NCBI RefSeq assembly: GCF_017562075.2
Contig: NC_054082.1
Location: 50,648,037-50,712,036 of the forward strand
Direction of reading: 5' to 3'
Length of the DNA stretch: 64,000 nt
Origin: Anopheles merus
Lineage: Eukaryota > Arthropoda > Insecta > Diptera > Culicidae
Positions 13,569-24,867 of this stretch are shown here, one piece after another; the stretch's first letter is position 1; each line of letters starts with the position of its first letter. Position numbers and translations under genes: made by a program. A model generated the notes under the pieces. The model was not told the origin of the DNA and did no database searches. It saw only the letters and a program-made list of their open reading frames with translations.

Positions 13569-16500
13569 GTAGGTTAAAAGCGAGAAAATGTCAGGCGGTG
13601 GCAAACATGGGCTTGTGAGTGTGTGTGTTAATATTTGTTCTGTTTTTCTTCTTTCTCTTCTCCCCCTGGACTGCAGGCCTGCAAAGATCCAATCGATCTG
13701 GAAATTGAAGATCTCAACGGACAGACGGCACTCAACATAGCGGCAAGGAACGGTCATCAGGAGATTGTAAAGCTGCTGCTTACCTACAAACAACCGCTGC
13801 GCGACGGCACCGGTCGGTATCGAATGATTGACGTGAACCATGCGGACCGTGACGGCTGGACACCGTTACGGTCCGCTTCCTGGGGTGGTCACACCGAGGT
13901 GGTGAAGCTGCTCATCGAAACGGGTGTGTGTGCAATTGATCGGGCGGACAAGGAAGGCCGTACGGCGCTGCGGGCGGCGGCCTGGAGCGGCAACGAGGAC
14001 ATCGTTAAGATACTGATAGAAGCCGGCGCAAACGTGAACTCGATCGATAAGCAGGGACGTACCTCACTGATCGCTGCTTCGTACATGGGCCACTATGATA
14101 TCGTGGAGATACTGCTGGAGAACGGGGCGGACGTAAATCACACGGATCTGGACGGCAGGAATGCGCTGTGTGTGGCTGCACTGTGTGGCAGCTCGGGGTA
14201 CAGTCGGGTAATCTCGACGTTGCTAGAGTACGGCGCGAATACGGACCAGACGGACAACGAAGGCATGTCACCGCTGTTGGTGAGCTCGTTCGAAGGCAAT
14301 GCCGAGATCTGTGAGCTGCTGCTGGAGAACGGAGCCGATCCTGACATGGCCGACAACATGGGCAGGACACCGCTGTGGGCCGCGTGTACCTCGGGCCATG
14401 CGAATGTGGTCAAGCTGCTGCTGTTCTGGGGCTGCGGCATTGATTGTATGGATTCGGAGGGCCGTACGGTGCTGAGCGTAGCGGCGGCACAGGGCAATCT
14501 GGAGACGGTGCGACAGCTGCTGGATCGAGGCTTGGACGAGACGCATCGTGACAATGCAGGCTGGACACCGTTGCACTATGCGGCCTTCGAAGGGTACGCC
14601 GATATCTGCGTGCAGCTGCTCGAATCAGGCGCCAAGATCGATGAGTGTGACAATGAGGGCAAGGCGGCGCTTCATCTCGCTGCCCAGGAAGGCCACAATG
14701 CCGTGATGGAGGCAATCCTGAACATTCATCGACCGTGCATCGACCAGCGCGCGCACGATGGCAAGACGGCGTTCCGTTTAGCGTGCTTGGAGGAACACTT
14801 TGAGTGTATTCAAACGCTGCTGAAGTTTGGTTGTGATATCAACTCGAAGGATGCCGATTCGCGTACCACACTGTACATTCTGGCACTGGAGAACAAGCTG
14901 AAGGCGGTCAAGTTCTTGCTGGAATATTCGAACGCGGACGTAAACATTCCGGATAGCGAGGGACGGACGGCACTGCACGTGTCCGCTTGGCAAGGCCACG
15001 CCGAGATGGTGAAGCTGCTGATAACACTCGGTAAGGATGGCGAGAGGGAGGAATTTGACGTTCTGATGTGGGACTGTTTCACACAAATATGTGCGCTTCT
15101 TTCGTTGTAGGTAACGCTGATGTTAATGCGATGGATTTGGAATCTAGAACACCGTTGCATTCCTGTGCGTGGCAAGGCAACCACGAAGTGATGCAGCTTT
15201 TGCTGTACTACGGTGCCGTTCCGGATCATGCCTGCAAACAGGGCGCAACGGCGCTGGGCATTTCTGCACAGGAAGGACACGAAAAGTGCGTCAGCTACTT
15301 GCTGAAGTACGGTGCCAATCCGTACAAGTCGGATCACTGCGGACGAACGCCGATCAAGCTGGCGGCTAAGTCGAACCGTAACAATGTGCTACGCATACTC
15401 GAAAACTTCACCAAAAGTAAGTTTGAAAGGGGTTTCAACTAAACATAGAATCTTAAACCCGTAAATTTGTTTGCTTGTTCCTGTTTTTTTTTCAGATGAT
15501 TTGGATTGTGGCAAGATGATGCATCCCCATCTGAATTTGAAATCGCCGGATGAATTACCTCCGTGCAGTTCCATACACAATCCTTCGCCGTCGTCGGGCT
15601 ATCCGAACAATCCGAACCTGCTGATGCCGGCCGGTGGCGGTGGTGGTCCGGCAATGCTTAACGTATCGTCGACCAACTCCAACACCACCAGCTCTACAAC
15701 ACAGAATAACAATTTCTACGAAAACACGATGCACTCGGACACGAGCAGTCTGCAGAAGCGTAAAAGTGTCATCTCTAGTCAATCCACCGGTAGCAGTAAT
15801 GAGGTTAGTAACTAACTGTCCTGGTTGTCATTAGCAACCGCCTACGGCAGCTTGTGTGTCACTTCCAGATTCACATCGTGTTTTGCTTATGTGTCATTTC
15901 CAGCAAGCGCCGATGTCGTTTACGCAGCAACTTCAGAAACATTCGCGCCATCACAACTCGAAATCGCATCACATCGTACAGCAACAGCACCAACCGCATC
16001 ATCAGCAGCAAACGTCTTCGTCCTCGGTGGCGAAGTTTTCGAACAAAAAACATTCCCAGGTACTGCCGAATGTCGAGGAGTACCAAGCAAATATAGGTAA
16101 GTGAGAAAGGAACGATATGTTTTACCTTCCTGCAAGCTGGTGTGTGACGAATCTTTTGCCACATTCTCTTCCCGATAGCGTCTAACATTCGCATCAATCC
16201 GAACGATGCCGATCTGTTCGATCTGGGATGTATGTCGCCACTGTACGCGACGCCACCGCATTCGCCGAGCAGTGAAATCAGCTCTCCGGGACAAAATCAG
16301 CCACCGTCCTCGTTGGCCCTGCTCGGCAAGCAGTTTGAAGAGATGAACATCAGCCTTTCGAACAACAGTACGATTATGAACCCGCACGATAACCACTTTG
16401 CCCGAGATACGCACATGCGTATCATTCTCGGCAACAATCAGAAGGAGAGCGGTCAACTACAGGGAACGAGCGGTGGTGCCGGAGGTGGAGGGTAGGTATC

Positions 16501-16763
16501 GGCATCGATGCCAAGACGCTCGTGTATTGAACGCAGTTAAGTGAAATGTGTGTGTTTTTTTTTAATTTTGCAGAAAATCATCCAAACGCAGCGGAATTGC
16601 AACCAATCCGGCGATGCGTTTGATACGCAATCGTATAGATTCCGCGGCGCAGCTTATCCGCCGCACAAACAACATGCTATCGAGTAGTGGAAATAACCAA
16701 GGCTCATCCAGTATTGGGGTGAAATCGGGCACGTTCCAGTGGCGCAAAGAGAGCCAGATGTAA
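9408..16763 (+). CDS. Ankrd50: ANKRD50-like STAND NTPase with ankyrin repeats (7 coding exons)
   Basis: Coding exons: 9408-13568, 13677-15030, 15111-15416, 15496-15803, 15904-16096, 16179-16491, 16574-16763; 6,825 nt, 2,274 aa, with phases matching at all six junctions. The ATG at 9,408 (AAAATAATGA) is the first in frame after a TGA at 9,312. Domains: acidic, low-complexity N-terminus; Walker A GSNGSGKT at about residues 439-446; Walker B LLLLID ending at about D855; then a segment with FTGFKKLTLDDLRK and VKDVQQYI typical of ANKRD50; about 16 ankyrin repeats from about residue 1,390 to 1,940; a low-complexity tail with SFTQQLQKHS; and a C-terminus RKESQM. Human ANKRD50 (about 1,430 aa) works with SNX27-retromer in endosomal recycling. 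This protein is much longer, mostly from linkers before and between the Walker motifs. The family assignment is firm; the recycling role is inferred from the family. Confidence 0.93.
13677..15030 (+). CDS. Ankrd50: ANKRD50-like exon 2: main ankyrin array
   Basis: Starts in phase 0 after CTGCAG and ends in phase 1 before GTAAGG. It encodes about 13 ankyrin units of 33-36 residues with the usual D-G-T-x-L-x-A-A pattern. The ATG-like starts just upstream of 13,677 lie in the intron. Confidence 0.93.
15111..15416 (+). CDS. Ankrd50: ANKRD50-like exon 3: last ankyrin repeats
   Basis: Acceptor TTGTAG|GT and donor AAAA|GTAAGT. The split glycine codon joins LLITLG to NADVNAMD, restoring a continuous ankyrin repeat; three further repeats follow. 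Confidence 0.92.
15496..15803 (+). CDS. Ankrd50: ANKRD50-like exon 4: low-complexity linker
   Basis: Acceptor TTTTTTTCAG, donor GAG|GTTAGT (phase 0). Ser/Asn/Pro-rich with a poly-Gly run; no domain. The phase fits both neighbours. Confidence 0.88.
15904..16096 (+). CDS. Ankrd50: ANKRD50-like exon 5: conserved SFTQQLQKHS block
   Basis: Acceptor ATTTCCAG, donor ATAG|GTAAGT. Starts with QAPMSFTQQLQKHSRHH, which parallels the SFTEQIQQHS block in the tail of vertebrate ANKRD50, then a His/Gln-rich run. Confidence 0.88.
16179..16491 (+). CDS. Ankrd50: ANKRD50-like exon 6: Ser/Pro-rich linker
   Basis: Acceptor CCCGATAG, donor GTAGGT at 16,492 (phase 2). A donor four bases further on would include an in-frame TAG, which settles the choice. 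Confidence 0.86.
16574..16763 (+). CDS. Ankrd50: ANKRD50-like exon 7: conserved C-terminus
   Basis: Acceptor TTTTGCAG. Encodes KRSGIATNPAMRLIRNR and ends FQWRKESQM before TAA. Human ANKRD50 ends in a comparable way (KKRNGIMTNP, then a short tail ending ETPL). Confidence 0.9.
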
Positions 16764-18775
16764 TTGGTTGAACTGGCGCAAATCAAACAGGGATGTAAAA
16801 TTGACCTACCTACTAACAGCGTGTGCAAACAGGTGAGCAGCAGTGGGTAGCAGCTTCATTCAGATCGGACCCCTCGAAAACGTGGTAAAACAAAGCAATG
16901 TGTGTTATAGCATGTGGTCCACACGTGGCGGTGGAATGGAAACGGTGTTGTTGCGCGGCGTTGGAATGTTTATACATATGATACTCTTTCCTCCTTCCCC
17001 CCTGGCACGTAGTATTTAAGAGTGCGCACCGAATTTTCAGTGAAATTTTTAATTATTATAACGATTCAGACGACCGATCATGCATCTATCGCTAAGGATC
17101 GTGGCATGATGCGATGAGCTGTATCCAATGTGTGGTGGAGTGTGAGACTGGCGGCGGGCGGCAGCCTAAGTAGTAGATTGGATCAGTATGTGATGATAGT
17201 GTGGCATTTATTACTAAACAAAGAGTGTGTTCTGCATTTACGTACACCCGTAGCAATGGAGAGCACGCGCAACTTAATGTAAGAGTTTATCACCGGTTGT
17301 AGTGGAGCGGCGAACGCGGCGGGAATATAGCAAGTAGTAGGGAAGCAATGAACAACCCGCATCAAAGATTTCGTGCTGTTTCGGTCTGATTTGACCGAAC
17401 TATTTACTAAACATCACATGTAGATGTTAGTCCAGTTGCTCAGCGGGGAATATATTAAAAGTAATATCATAAAACATAAATTATGAACCGGGCGAAAACG
17501 TACACACATACACACAAACAAAAACACATTGAGCATCGTTTGAAAACTTTACGACACTGTGTCTTATCGCTTCTCGGGATGATGGAATATGGAAAGAACT
17601 TTTCCTGGTTTTCTAATTTAGTTTCTCGTTTCGCAGATTGCGATATTCTTGTACCAGTATTTTGACTTTTCTTAAATGAGATCTATTTTTATACCAATTT
17701 AATAAGCCATGGCAAACAGTAATGAGTGGTGTGCGTATTGCGTTTTGGACTGATTACATTTGGGTAGTTGTTACAAAGTATGTACGATGTACGCTCGTTT
17801 TAAGTAGCATACTATTTTCATACCAATTTTTGTGACGCGCTTATCGGTTTAGCTTAGCCAACCAATAATAGGAAATTATTTAATACCAGCCGCCATGACA
17901 ATCTATTTTTGTATCTTTTATACACCTATTATCCAATTTAGTGGGTTGTGTTTTGCCATTTCCAGCCTTTTCGTTTAACTTTAACTGAACGCGTCAGGGA
18001 AGCAAACAATACAATGGCCTTTGTAAAGTGCGATAGGATGGAATTATTTAAAAGTTTATCTTATTGGTTGTCATTATTTGAAATCACAAATTAAATTAGC
18101 ACTTTAGCTGGGAAAGGAAATCGGTAGAATGACATATTTTCGTGACACTCACACAACAAACATATTACATACTAGGGTTGTTGAGCAACTGCATGATATA
18201 AAGAAGAGATATAAAAACAAAAACAAACTTGTGAAACAAAGAAATATATTAAATCTGGACGAAATGAAATGGAAAATGCCGATCGATGCAAGATTCCTTC
18301 GTCGTTCAATCTTTTACACGTCGCAAAAGGAATCTCTTGATTTTGATGTTGTCGCGAATGAGGCAGACCAGTTTTGTGTGGAAAGATCACTCACAAATCA
18401 ATTAACCTGAAATTCAACCAGTTGATAAACAGCACTCACCTCTAACTTAGACTGTAAGAAAAGAAAAGAAGCATTAACAAGAGATACGCGTTTATTTTGG
18501 GTACCGTGACGTGTAGCACAACCACATTTCCTACCATATAATATCCTTCCCCATCGCCAGCCCATTTGAAGCAAAGTGTTTAAGAAACAACCGGCAATGA
18601 GAACAGTTTGGTAGAATCGATTCATTTAAGCATTTTTGTACGATATGCTGTTTCAACAAAACCACTTGGAAAATGCCATAATTCAAGACAGAAAGCAATG
18701 TAAGCGGGAGAACAATAGGAGGAGAATGCTACTTGTTTTGTTGAGAAAATGAAATGTTTGTGTTCAAGATTATTT

Positions 18776-18811
<36 letters not shown>

Positions 18812-19464
18812 CGTGTGTCATCATCTTAGGCATACTCCTGGACGAACATGCGTAAACTTATGGATTCTAGTCGATTTTTAATTTGTAATCTAATGTAAAC
18901 TGAGTTGCATCTCGCGCGTTCGTCATATTCATAATTAACCTCTTTTCCTTCTACTGACTCTGAAAAATTGCATTCGATGATGATGGCCCCCTCTCCTCGT
19001 TGCCACTCAAGGATGCAAGGATACGTTAGTTTACAGGCTTTGTAACGGCGGCGTGAACGATTGATCCCACGGAACAATAAAAATGTGTGATTTTGTTTTT
19101 CTTTTGTAACAGTTTAACTCATCTCTCAACAGTTCAGTTAGAATTGATAGTATTTCCGTTTCGTTTATTAGTTCATATTTAGCATGTATTATTATTTATT
19201 GATTTCGATGTGTCTCCGTTGCAGATAGTGAAATCAGTTACGAAAAAGACATAACAAGCACGGAAAACTTCCTCCGAAAGCAACACTAGATACAGGAGTG
19301 AAGAAAATCCCGTGAATAAATTCCTTTTCATTTCAATATGATTGACAGTGACCAGCTCTAACACAGAGAGAACGTAGTGCAAAAGAAATAAAGAAACAAT
19401 ATTAAATTAGAAATATTGCGTAAGGCATGTTTTGGGATGAAGTCCATATTAAGTTGATTCGATA
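16764..19464. other. 3' UTR of the ANKRD50-like gene and spacer
   Basis: AT-rich with no convincing coding frame. It contains a (GT)16 tract at about 18,779-18,810. One AATAAA occurs at about 19,076, but I cannot say which poly(A) site is used. Confidence 0.5.
18779..18810. repeat. (GT)n microsatellite
   Basis: Sixteen GT units, then TCGTGTGTC. Confidence 0.95.
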
Positions 19465-19957
19465 ATGAATCCGAACAGCCTGTTCCGAACCGGTAGCCCA
19501 GCTGTTCGCGGTAAGTAGCAGTGTTTGTATGTCTCGCTAATATTATTCACTTTCCATTGATATTTTACACTCCAAAAGAATATTAAAAAATGAATTTCAT
19601 TGTTGATTTCAAAACGTGAATGAATATAGTTCGTGTCATGGAAAAGATGCGTAAAACTAGGTCAAACTTTAGAAATCGTTTAAATTGATGGTACGACCAA
19701 ATCATATCCTTCGAGGACAGACAAGACAAGTACATGACGTTAACTTGTGATCAGAAGTAAATAAGGATTTATAAATATACCTTCCTTCCACAAATTAATG
19801 CAAAGTAATGTACGAAAAACAAAACTAAAATCGAAACATATTCGCTTAGCAAAATAGAAGTGGCAAACAAAACATTTTCTTCTTTACAGTGTGCGCGTAT
19901 GGCCGTTTCCAGCAGCTTGTGTCGTCGTTGTGTTGTTTTCGGCTCCGATACTATTAG
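19465..19957 (+). CDS. possible two-exon micro-ORF (37 aa), unrecognised
   Basis: ATG at 19,465 opens MNPNSLFRTGSPAVR, then a strong donor CGCG|GTAAGT at 19,511. A good acceptor (TTCTTCTTTACAG) ends at 19,889; joining phase 1 to phase 1 gives a frame that closes with TAG at 19,955-19,957. The stop lies 8 nt short of the convergent Dalmatian-like stop at 19,966. I do not recognise the peptide. It could be a small gene, the first exon of a longer gene whose other exons I missed, or chance. Confidence 0.25.
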
Positions 19958-19965
19958 ATCGATCG

Positions 19966-20046
19966 CTACTCAACAATCAGCTCATACCGTTCGACCTCTT
20001 CGCACATGCTGTTAAAGTTGTCGACAAACTCTTTGAAATCCTTTGT
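19966..20046 (-). CDS. dmt: Dalmatian-like exon 4: sororin C-terminal module
   Basis: Acceptor TTTTCAACAG. 26 codons, TKDFKEFVDN through YELIVE, then TAG. Terminal exons encoding this conserved tail are easily missed by gene finders because they are so short. Confidence 0.8.
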   Translation of the reverse strand, partial: TKDFKEFVDNFNSMCEEVERYELIVE

Positions 20047-23000
20047 CTGTTGAAAAGAAGCATACAGATTTAGTATGTTGCCACAAGTCCTTTTAAAATT
20101 TTTTTTTTACTAATTAAATATATTACCTGTTCTACTGGCACTGGTTTTCGTTTAGCTTTGCGCTGTTTTTTGTTCTTTCGTTTCGCTTCGTCCGTTTCCG
20201 AATCTGAGCTGAGCTGTTGGACATCATCCGAGCCGGCCGGGTCTTCCTCCTCTTCCTCATCGTCGTCATCATCCAGCCCCAGATTAGCTAGATAGATGTT
20301 TTTTTTCTTCTTTCGAAGTTTTGGTACCCGCGCATATGTTTTTTGATGAGCCTTGAAAGAAAATGAGGAATTAGATGAAAAGAAAATGAACAATAATGAA
20401 GCGAAATGTACGTAACACAACCGCTTACAAGCGTTTGTTCACACTTACCGAATTGTTTAGCCATGCCGGTCGGTCCGGTGTGTCGAAAAGCACCACATCG
20501 GGATCCACGTTTGGCTCCACGTTCTCGCAGTTCGGTTCGATCACTGATACATCCGGCGCATCGATGACAAACGGCTTCGTAGCTGCTGATGGTCCTGTCG
20601 CCTGTTCCGTGGAAGTTACACCACCACCAGGGCGTGGTGTAGAAGCAACAAACTCGCGCAGTGTATGGGGCCGTTTCGTGGGACTGCTGAACACGCGTAG
20701 GTTTTTCGTCGGAAACCGGGTAGGACCGCTGGAGCGGTTTTGCAGCTGTTTTGGCTGCCGTCGGAAAATGGGTCGCTTGGGAAGCAACTGTTTCACATTG
20801 TGCAGTCGATGGTGAAGCGTTTCATTCGAGATGTTGAGGGGCATCGGCAGCGTAACCTGGGTAACCGAGTTTTCCACCACGTCATCGTCCTCCTCGTTGA
20901 ATCCGAAGTAATCCCGCGTACAGTTTTCCGCATTCGGAGCACGCTCGTCGTTTTCGTTGCTGTGGGCGTCATTGTCCAGGTTGACGGAAGCATTATCCGT
21001 CGTTTCGTCGAATATCTCTACCACACTGCCGACGGACGGCGCAAGGGATTTGGTTTGCGGGACATCGTTAGAGTGTTGTTTCGATTGCGTCTCAGTGAAA
21101 GCAACGGATCCATCGTTCTCCTTGTCATACTGAAGCTCGCGCCGGATGAGATTTGGGCTTGTCACTTCCCCCTCGGCGGCGGCAGGTAGCTTCTTGGCTA
21201 GCGGAGACATTAAGGGACTGTCACGCTGTGGTAGTGGCAATACATTCAACGGCATCAGCGGATTCCGATTAGCTGTATTGCCTCGTTCGGGCAAAACGAT
21301 CACATCTTTGGGACATTTTGACTGTAAAACTCCGATGGAGCTTTTTGCTTCGGCCAGTGCAGTCGATACTTTCGTCACACCACTCGAGGAGGTGGAGGAT
21401 GGGAGAGATGCCGGTGGAGGACGGTTTTCGATGTCGGAATCATTCATAGCCAACTGTAGGTCGTCTATCATGGAGCGGAACTGACCGGTGCTGAGGTTGA
21501 AATTTTCCACCGTTCGTTGCTGCTCCTGGGACAACACCGGAGACGGACACGCTGTCGGCCGCTGTTCCGTGACGCCGTTATTCATGCGCTGAATACTGCC
21601 GATAATGCGCATCGAATGGTTGAATGCTTGCATCGAACGCTCGTACCATTTTTTCAACTTCGTGCAAGCTTGCCGCATATTTTGATCCTGCTGCGGCGTG
21701 GCTCCCTTCGTCTTGCACCTTCGCATAGCTGTGATCAATTTAGCGCTCATCTCGCTCGTCGCCTTCAGCTCTTTGTACATCTGTTCGATCTCGCGAATGT
21801 CCTTATCGCTGATCGCTGATGGTTCGGGCAGATTTGCTTCTGCCGGAAATTCCGCGACAGTTTGCACCGTCGTTTCTGCGCATGGAGATTTACGGCGTTC
21901 GGTAACAAAATGCTTTGCAGGACTAACCGGAACGTTATTGTTTTCGCTGGCAATACTTTCGTACGATGGAAGCATCTCCTTCGTCCTGTGCATGTAGCTG
22001 GTTCGGGGAACGATCATATCCTCCTGCAAGCGCCAGGGTGATGCCGGATTGCACGAGATTGATGTAACGCTGGGGCTATTGGCGGGGCCTAATTTTTGTG
22101 CGGGCGTAGACGTGAGGGGCCCTTGTGATCGGACTGGTTTTAGGCGTTGCACCGCAGGATTAAGGATTCGCGAAGCTTCTAGCGGTGGATGGTCGTCAAA
22201 ATGAAGCTCCAAATTGTCTGACAGCGTATGTACTCTCGGCGGTCCCGGCGGAGGCGGAGCTACGACGGGAGGTGTTTTGGGAATTTCCAAGTTAATCTTA
22301 TAATCAGTCTTGGCTGGCTGCTTCACCGGTCCACCACCTATGTTTTTGATCACCTTCGTTAGGGCTTTCTTATCGAAGCCAAAAAGATTGCCTGATTTTT
22401 GTGTCTTTCCCTTAGGTTTTGTCGTTGCTGTTTTTAGGTTCTTCTTCGCCGTTTGTCCAGCTCGTTTTTTCTCCTTCTTTTGTTTCGCTTTTCGAGCGGG
22501 TTTACTTGATGTGCTAGAATCGCTCTGTTGAGAGGACGACAGAAATTCGTACACATCTTCGTTCTCCTCCTCTACCAAAAGTGGCAATGGCGGAAGTTTA
22601 GCTGGATGTGGGTTTTTAATTGTATTGGATTGTGGTTTTGCTGCAGGTGGAATTTTAGCTGAATGTGGCTTTTTAAATGTATCGGTTTGTGGTTTTGCCG
22701 TGTTTGGTGGAGCGAGATTCGAAACATTCAGCAATTTGCTCTCCGGAGCGGGAGTTGGTGATTCTGGCACTTCAATAATTGGAGATGTGACAACAATTTG
22801 AGGTTTTTCTACACTTGATTTTTGCCACTCTAAAGTTTGTCGTTTTTCCGTCACACTGTGACCTTGCAGTTCGGTTGCTCTGCTGGAGGAAGAGTGCTGT
22901 GAAACTGTTGTTTCCTGCGTCGAGTCAGGCTCGGGATTCTTGAGCCGTTTCAATTCTGCCTCTGGCAGTATCGGCGCAATGCGTTTGATAGAAATGATGA

Positions 23001-24043
23001 GAGATTTAAACACATGTTTGTCTATTTTATCCAGCAGTCCTTTCATTCCAGTGCAGACATTGTCCTTAACATCCCCGGTAAGAACCTCTTTCTCATTAGT
23101 CACGGAAGATACTGCCTGAGACGAATGTTCTAGAATGGAGGGTTGAGTATCGGGAGTTCTTTTTGGTGGAGAAACACCGGATTCGTGTGAAGGTATAATG
23201 CTGCCAGGTTTCCGCTTCGATGGTAAGCGGGAAGTTACGTTACTTTTGCCACTGTCCGCAATCGTTTGAAACGATACGCGTCGTGCAGTTCGTCGTTTCT
23301 CTGGGACGGCAGTGTCTTGTAGCGCTTGTACGATGACATCAACGTTGGAGTCTGTTTGTATTTGTTTTCGCGTTTCTTTTAGATCCGGTATTTCGGCAAT
23401 ACTTTGAGTGTTACGCTTATTTCTCGAGCGTTTCGTGCTGACACTGGATTCGTCAAGATGTATGATCGAAGAATGATCGTCCGGAGCGACGCTGATGGTG
23501 TGACGCTGCTTTTCGACCGAATTGTTAGGGTTTTCATTTGTCTTCGTTCGTCGTGGTTTTGTTCGCCGAGTAACGTTGCTGTTTCGTTCTGCGGCAATTT
23601 TCTGCTGCTCTTGTACTGGGTTTGTGGTGTTATCATCTTCGTTGTTTGCTGAAATGTCGATATGGATGACACTGCTGCTATCTAAAATGGGAAACCGTAA
23701 GTGGCAAATATGTGTTGGTAATACGGCTATGAGAGCTCATGCGGTAAACAAACTAACCTTTCTCATTTGGGGAAATTTGTTTCGACGAGACATTTTGTGC
23801 AAATATATTTTGTAAAATCACTTTGCAGTCAATTAGCTTATGCCGAAGATCGTTTGTAGTCTTACGATCATTGTTAGCAGCATTATTCTGGATCAAATTT
23901 TTCTGCGATCGGCGTGTTGTTATCGTTGCTGCCAACGTACCAGCATCAGCTGCTGACGACCGCCGTATTGCACACGTCGAGATATTATTTACATGCGTCG
24001 AATTGTCACGATTAACGCTGTTGGTGACCACAGTTGGTGGCAT
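19966..24043 (-). CDS. dmt: Dalmatian/sororin-like cohesin protector (4 exons)
   Basis: Exons on the minus strand: 24043-23758, 23681-20449, 20351-20127, 20046-19966; 3,825 nt, 1,274 aa, with consistent phases. The start MPPTVVTNS has a good context (AAAATG). Most of the chain is basic, Ser/Pro-rich and disordered. Recognisable motifs: FGF at residues 529-531 and 1021-1023 (Pds5-binding in sororin and Wapl), a KEN box at 949-951, a predicted helical segment around DIREIEQMYKEL, an acidic run and a Lys-rich run in exon 3, and a C-terminal sororin-type module, FVDNFNSMCEEVERYELIVE. Human sororin ends in a similar FNAEFEAAEQFDLLVE. In flies Dalmatian combines sororin and shugoshin roles in protecting cohesion. 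The identification rests on motifs and the C-terminus, not on full-length alignment. Confidence 0.8.
20127..20351 (-). CDS. dmt: Dalmatian-like exon 3: acidic and basic runs
   Basis: Acceptor CTTTCAAG, donor ACAG|GTAATA. Encodes AHQKTYARVPKLRKKKK, an Asp/Glu run, then a Lys/Arg-rich stretch ending VPVEQ. 75 codons, phase 0 on both sides. Confidence 0.82.
20449..23681 (-). CDS. dmt: Dalmatian-like exon 2: large disordered region with FGF and KEN motifs
   Basis: Acceptor CATTTTAG, donor TTCG|GTAAGT (phase 0). The frame is open throughout. An apparent start at 23,103 is only an internal GTG, so the exon must be read on from the upstream acceptor. It carries both FGF motifs (22,375-22,383 and 20,899-20,907). 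Confidence 0.85.
23758..24043 (-). CDS. dmt: Dalmatian-like exon 1
   Basis: Encodes 95 residues plus one base and ends GAGAAAG|GTTAGT. Asn/Thr-rich with basic patches; no domain recognised. Confidence 0.8.
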
Positions 24044-24583
24044 TTTGAATACGAGTTAACTGAACAAAAAAAAAACAAAAATACACACACACACACACAC
24101 ACGTACAACTTCTCCTACCAAGCCGAGGCTTGGGTAAGCGTTTCCTGATTTTATGGTACCACAGGCGAAAAAATACGCGTATAACACACCACACGTAACA
24201 GTTGGAAGTTGTTTAAAGTTGTATAAATAAAATATATCAAAAATAAAGCGCGATTTCACGTTAAACTGCTACTCTTTGGGTAACTTCGCGTACGACGCCG
24301 CTGCGCAGCATTTGTGAACTGTGACGTTTTTTAATGGCACACATTTGACAGCTTACTGGTATAGACACTGGGCGAATGTGTCGATTTGTGGTTAAAAATT
24401 TAAATGAAAGTAGCGGATGATGCGGATGTCTGCGAAGTTTATTTATTATTCTTGTTTCATTTTTTTTTTCAAGGTAGCATTTTCATTCAAAATATTTTTT
24501 TGCTCTCCTTCTATTAAAAATTATCATCAAACAATCCCTAGCCGCAAAATCCCAGTTTCGCCACGATTTCCGACCGCGATTTT
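24044..24583. other. upstream region of the Dalmatian-like gene
   Basis: Presumed promoter and 5' flank. It has a short CA tract at about 24,083-24,101 and no coding frame. No core promoter element is clear. Confidence 0.4.
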
Positions 24584-24815
<232 letters not shown>

Positions 24816-24867
24816 TAATATTTTTGCGATTTCCGACCAAGCGAAAATATTATTATTATTAGTATTA

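Noticed and set aside
20740..21189. 149-codon plus-strand frame
   Set aside because: Antisense of Dalmatian-like exon 2; no family match and no splice context.
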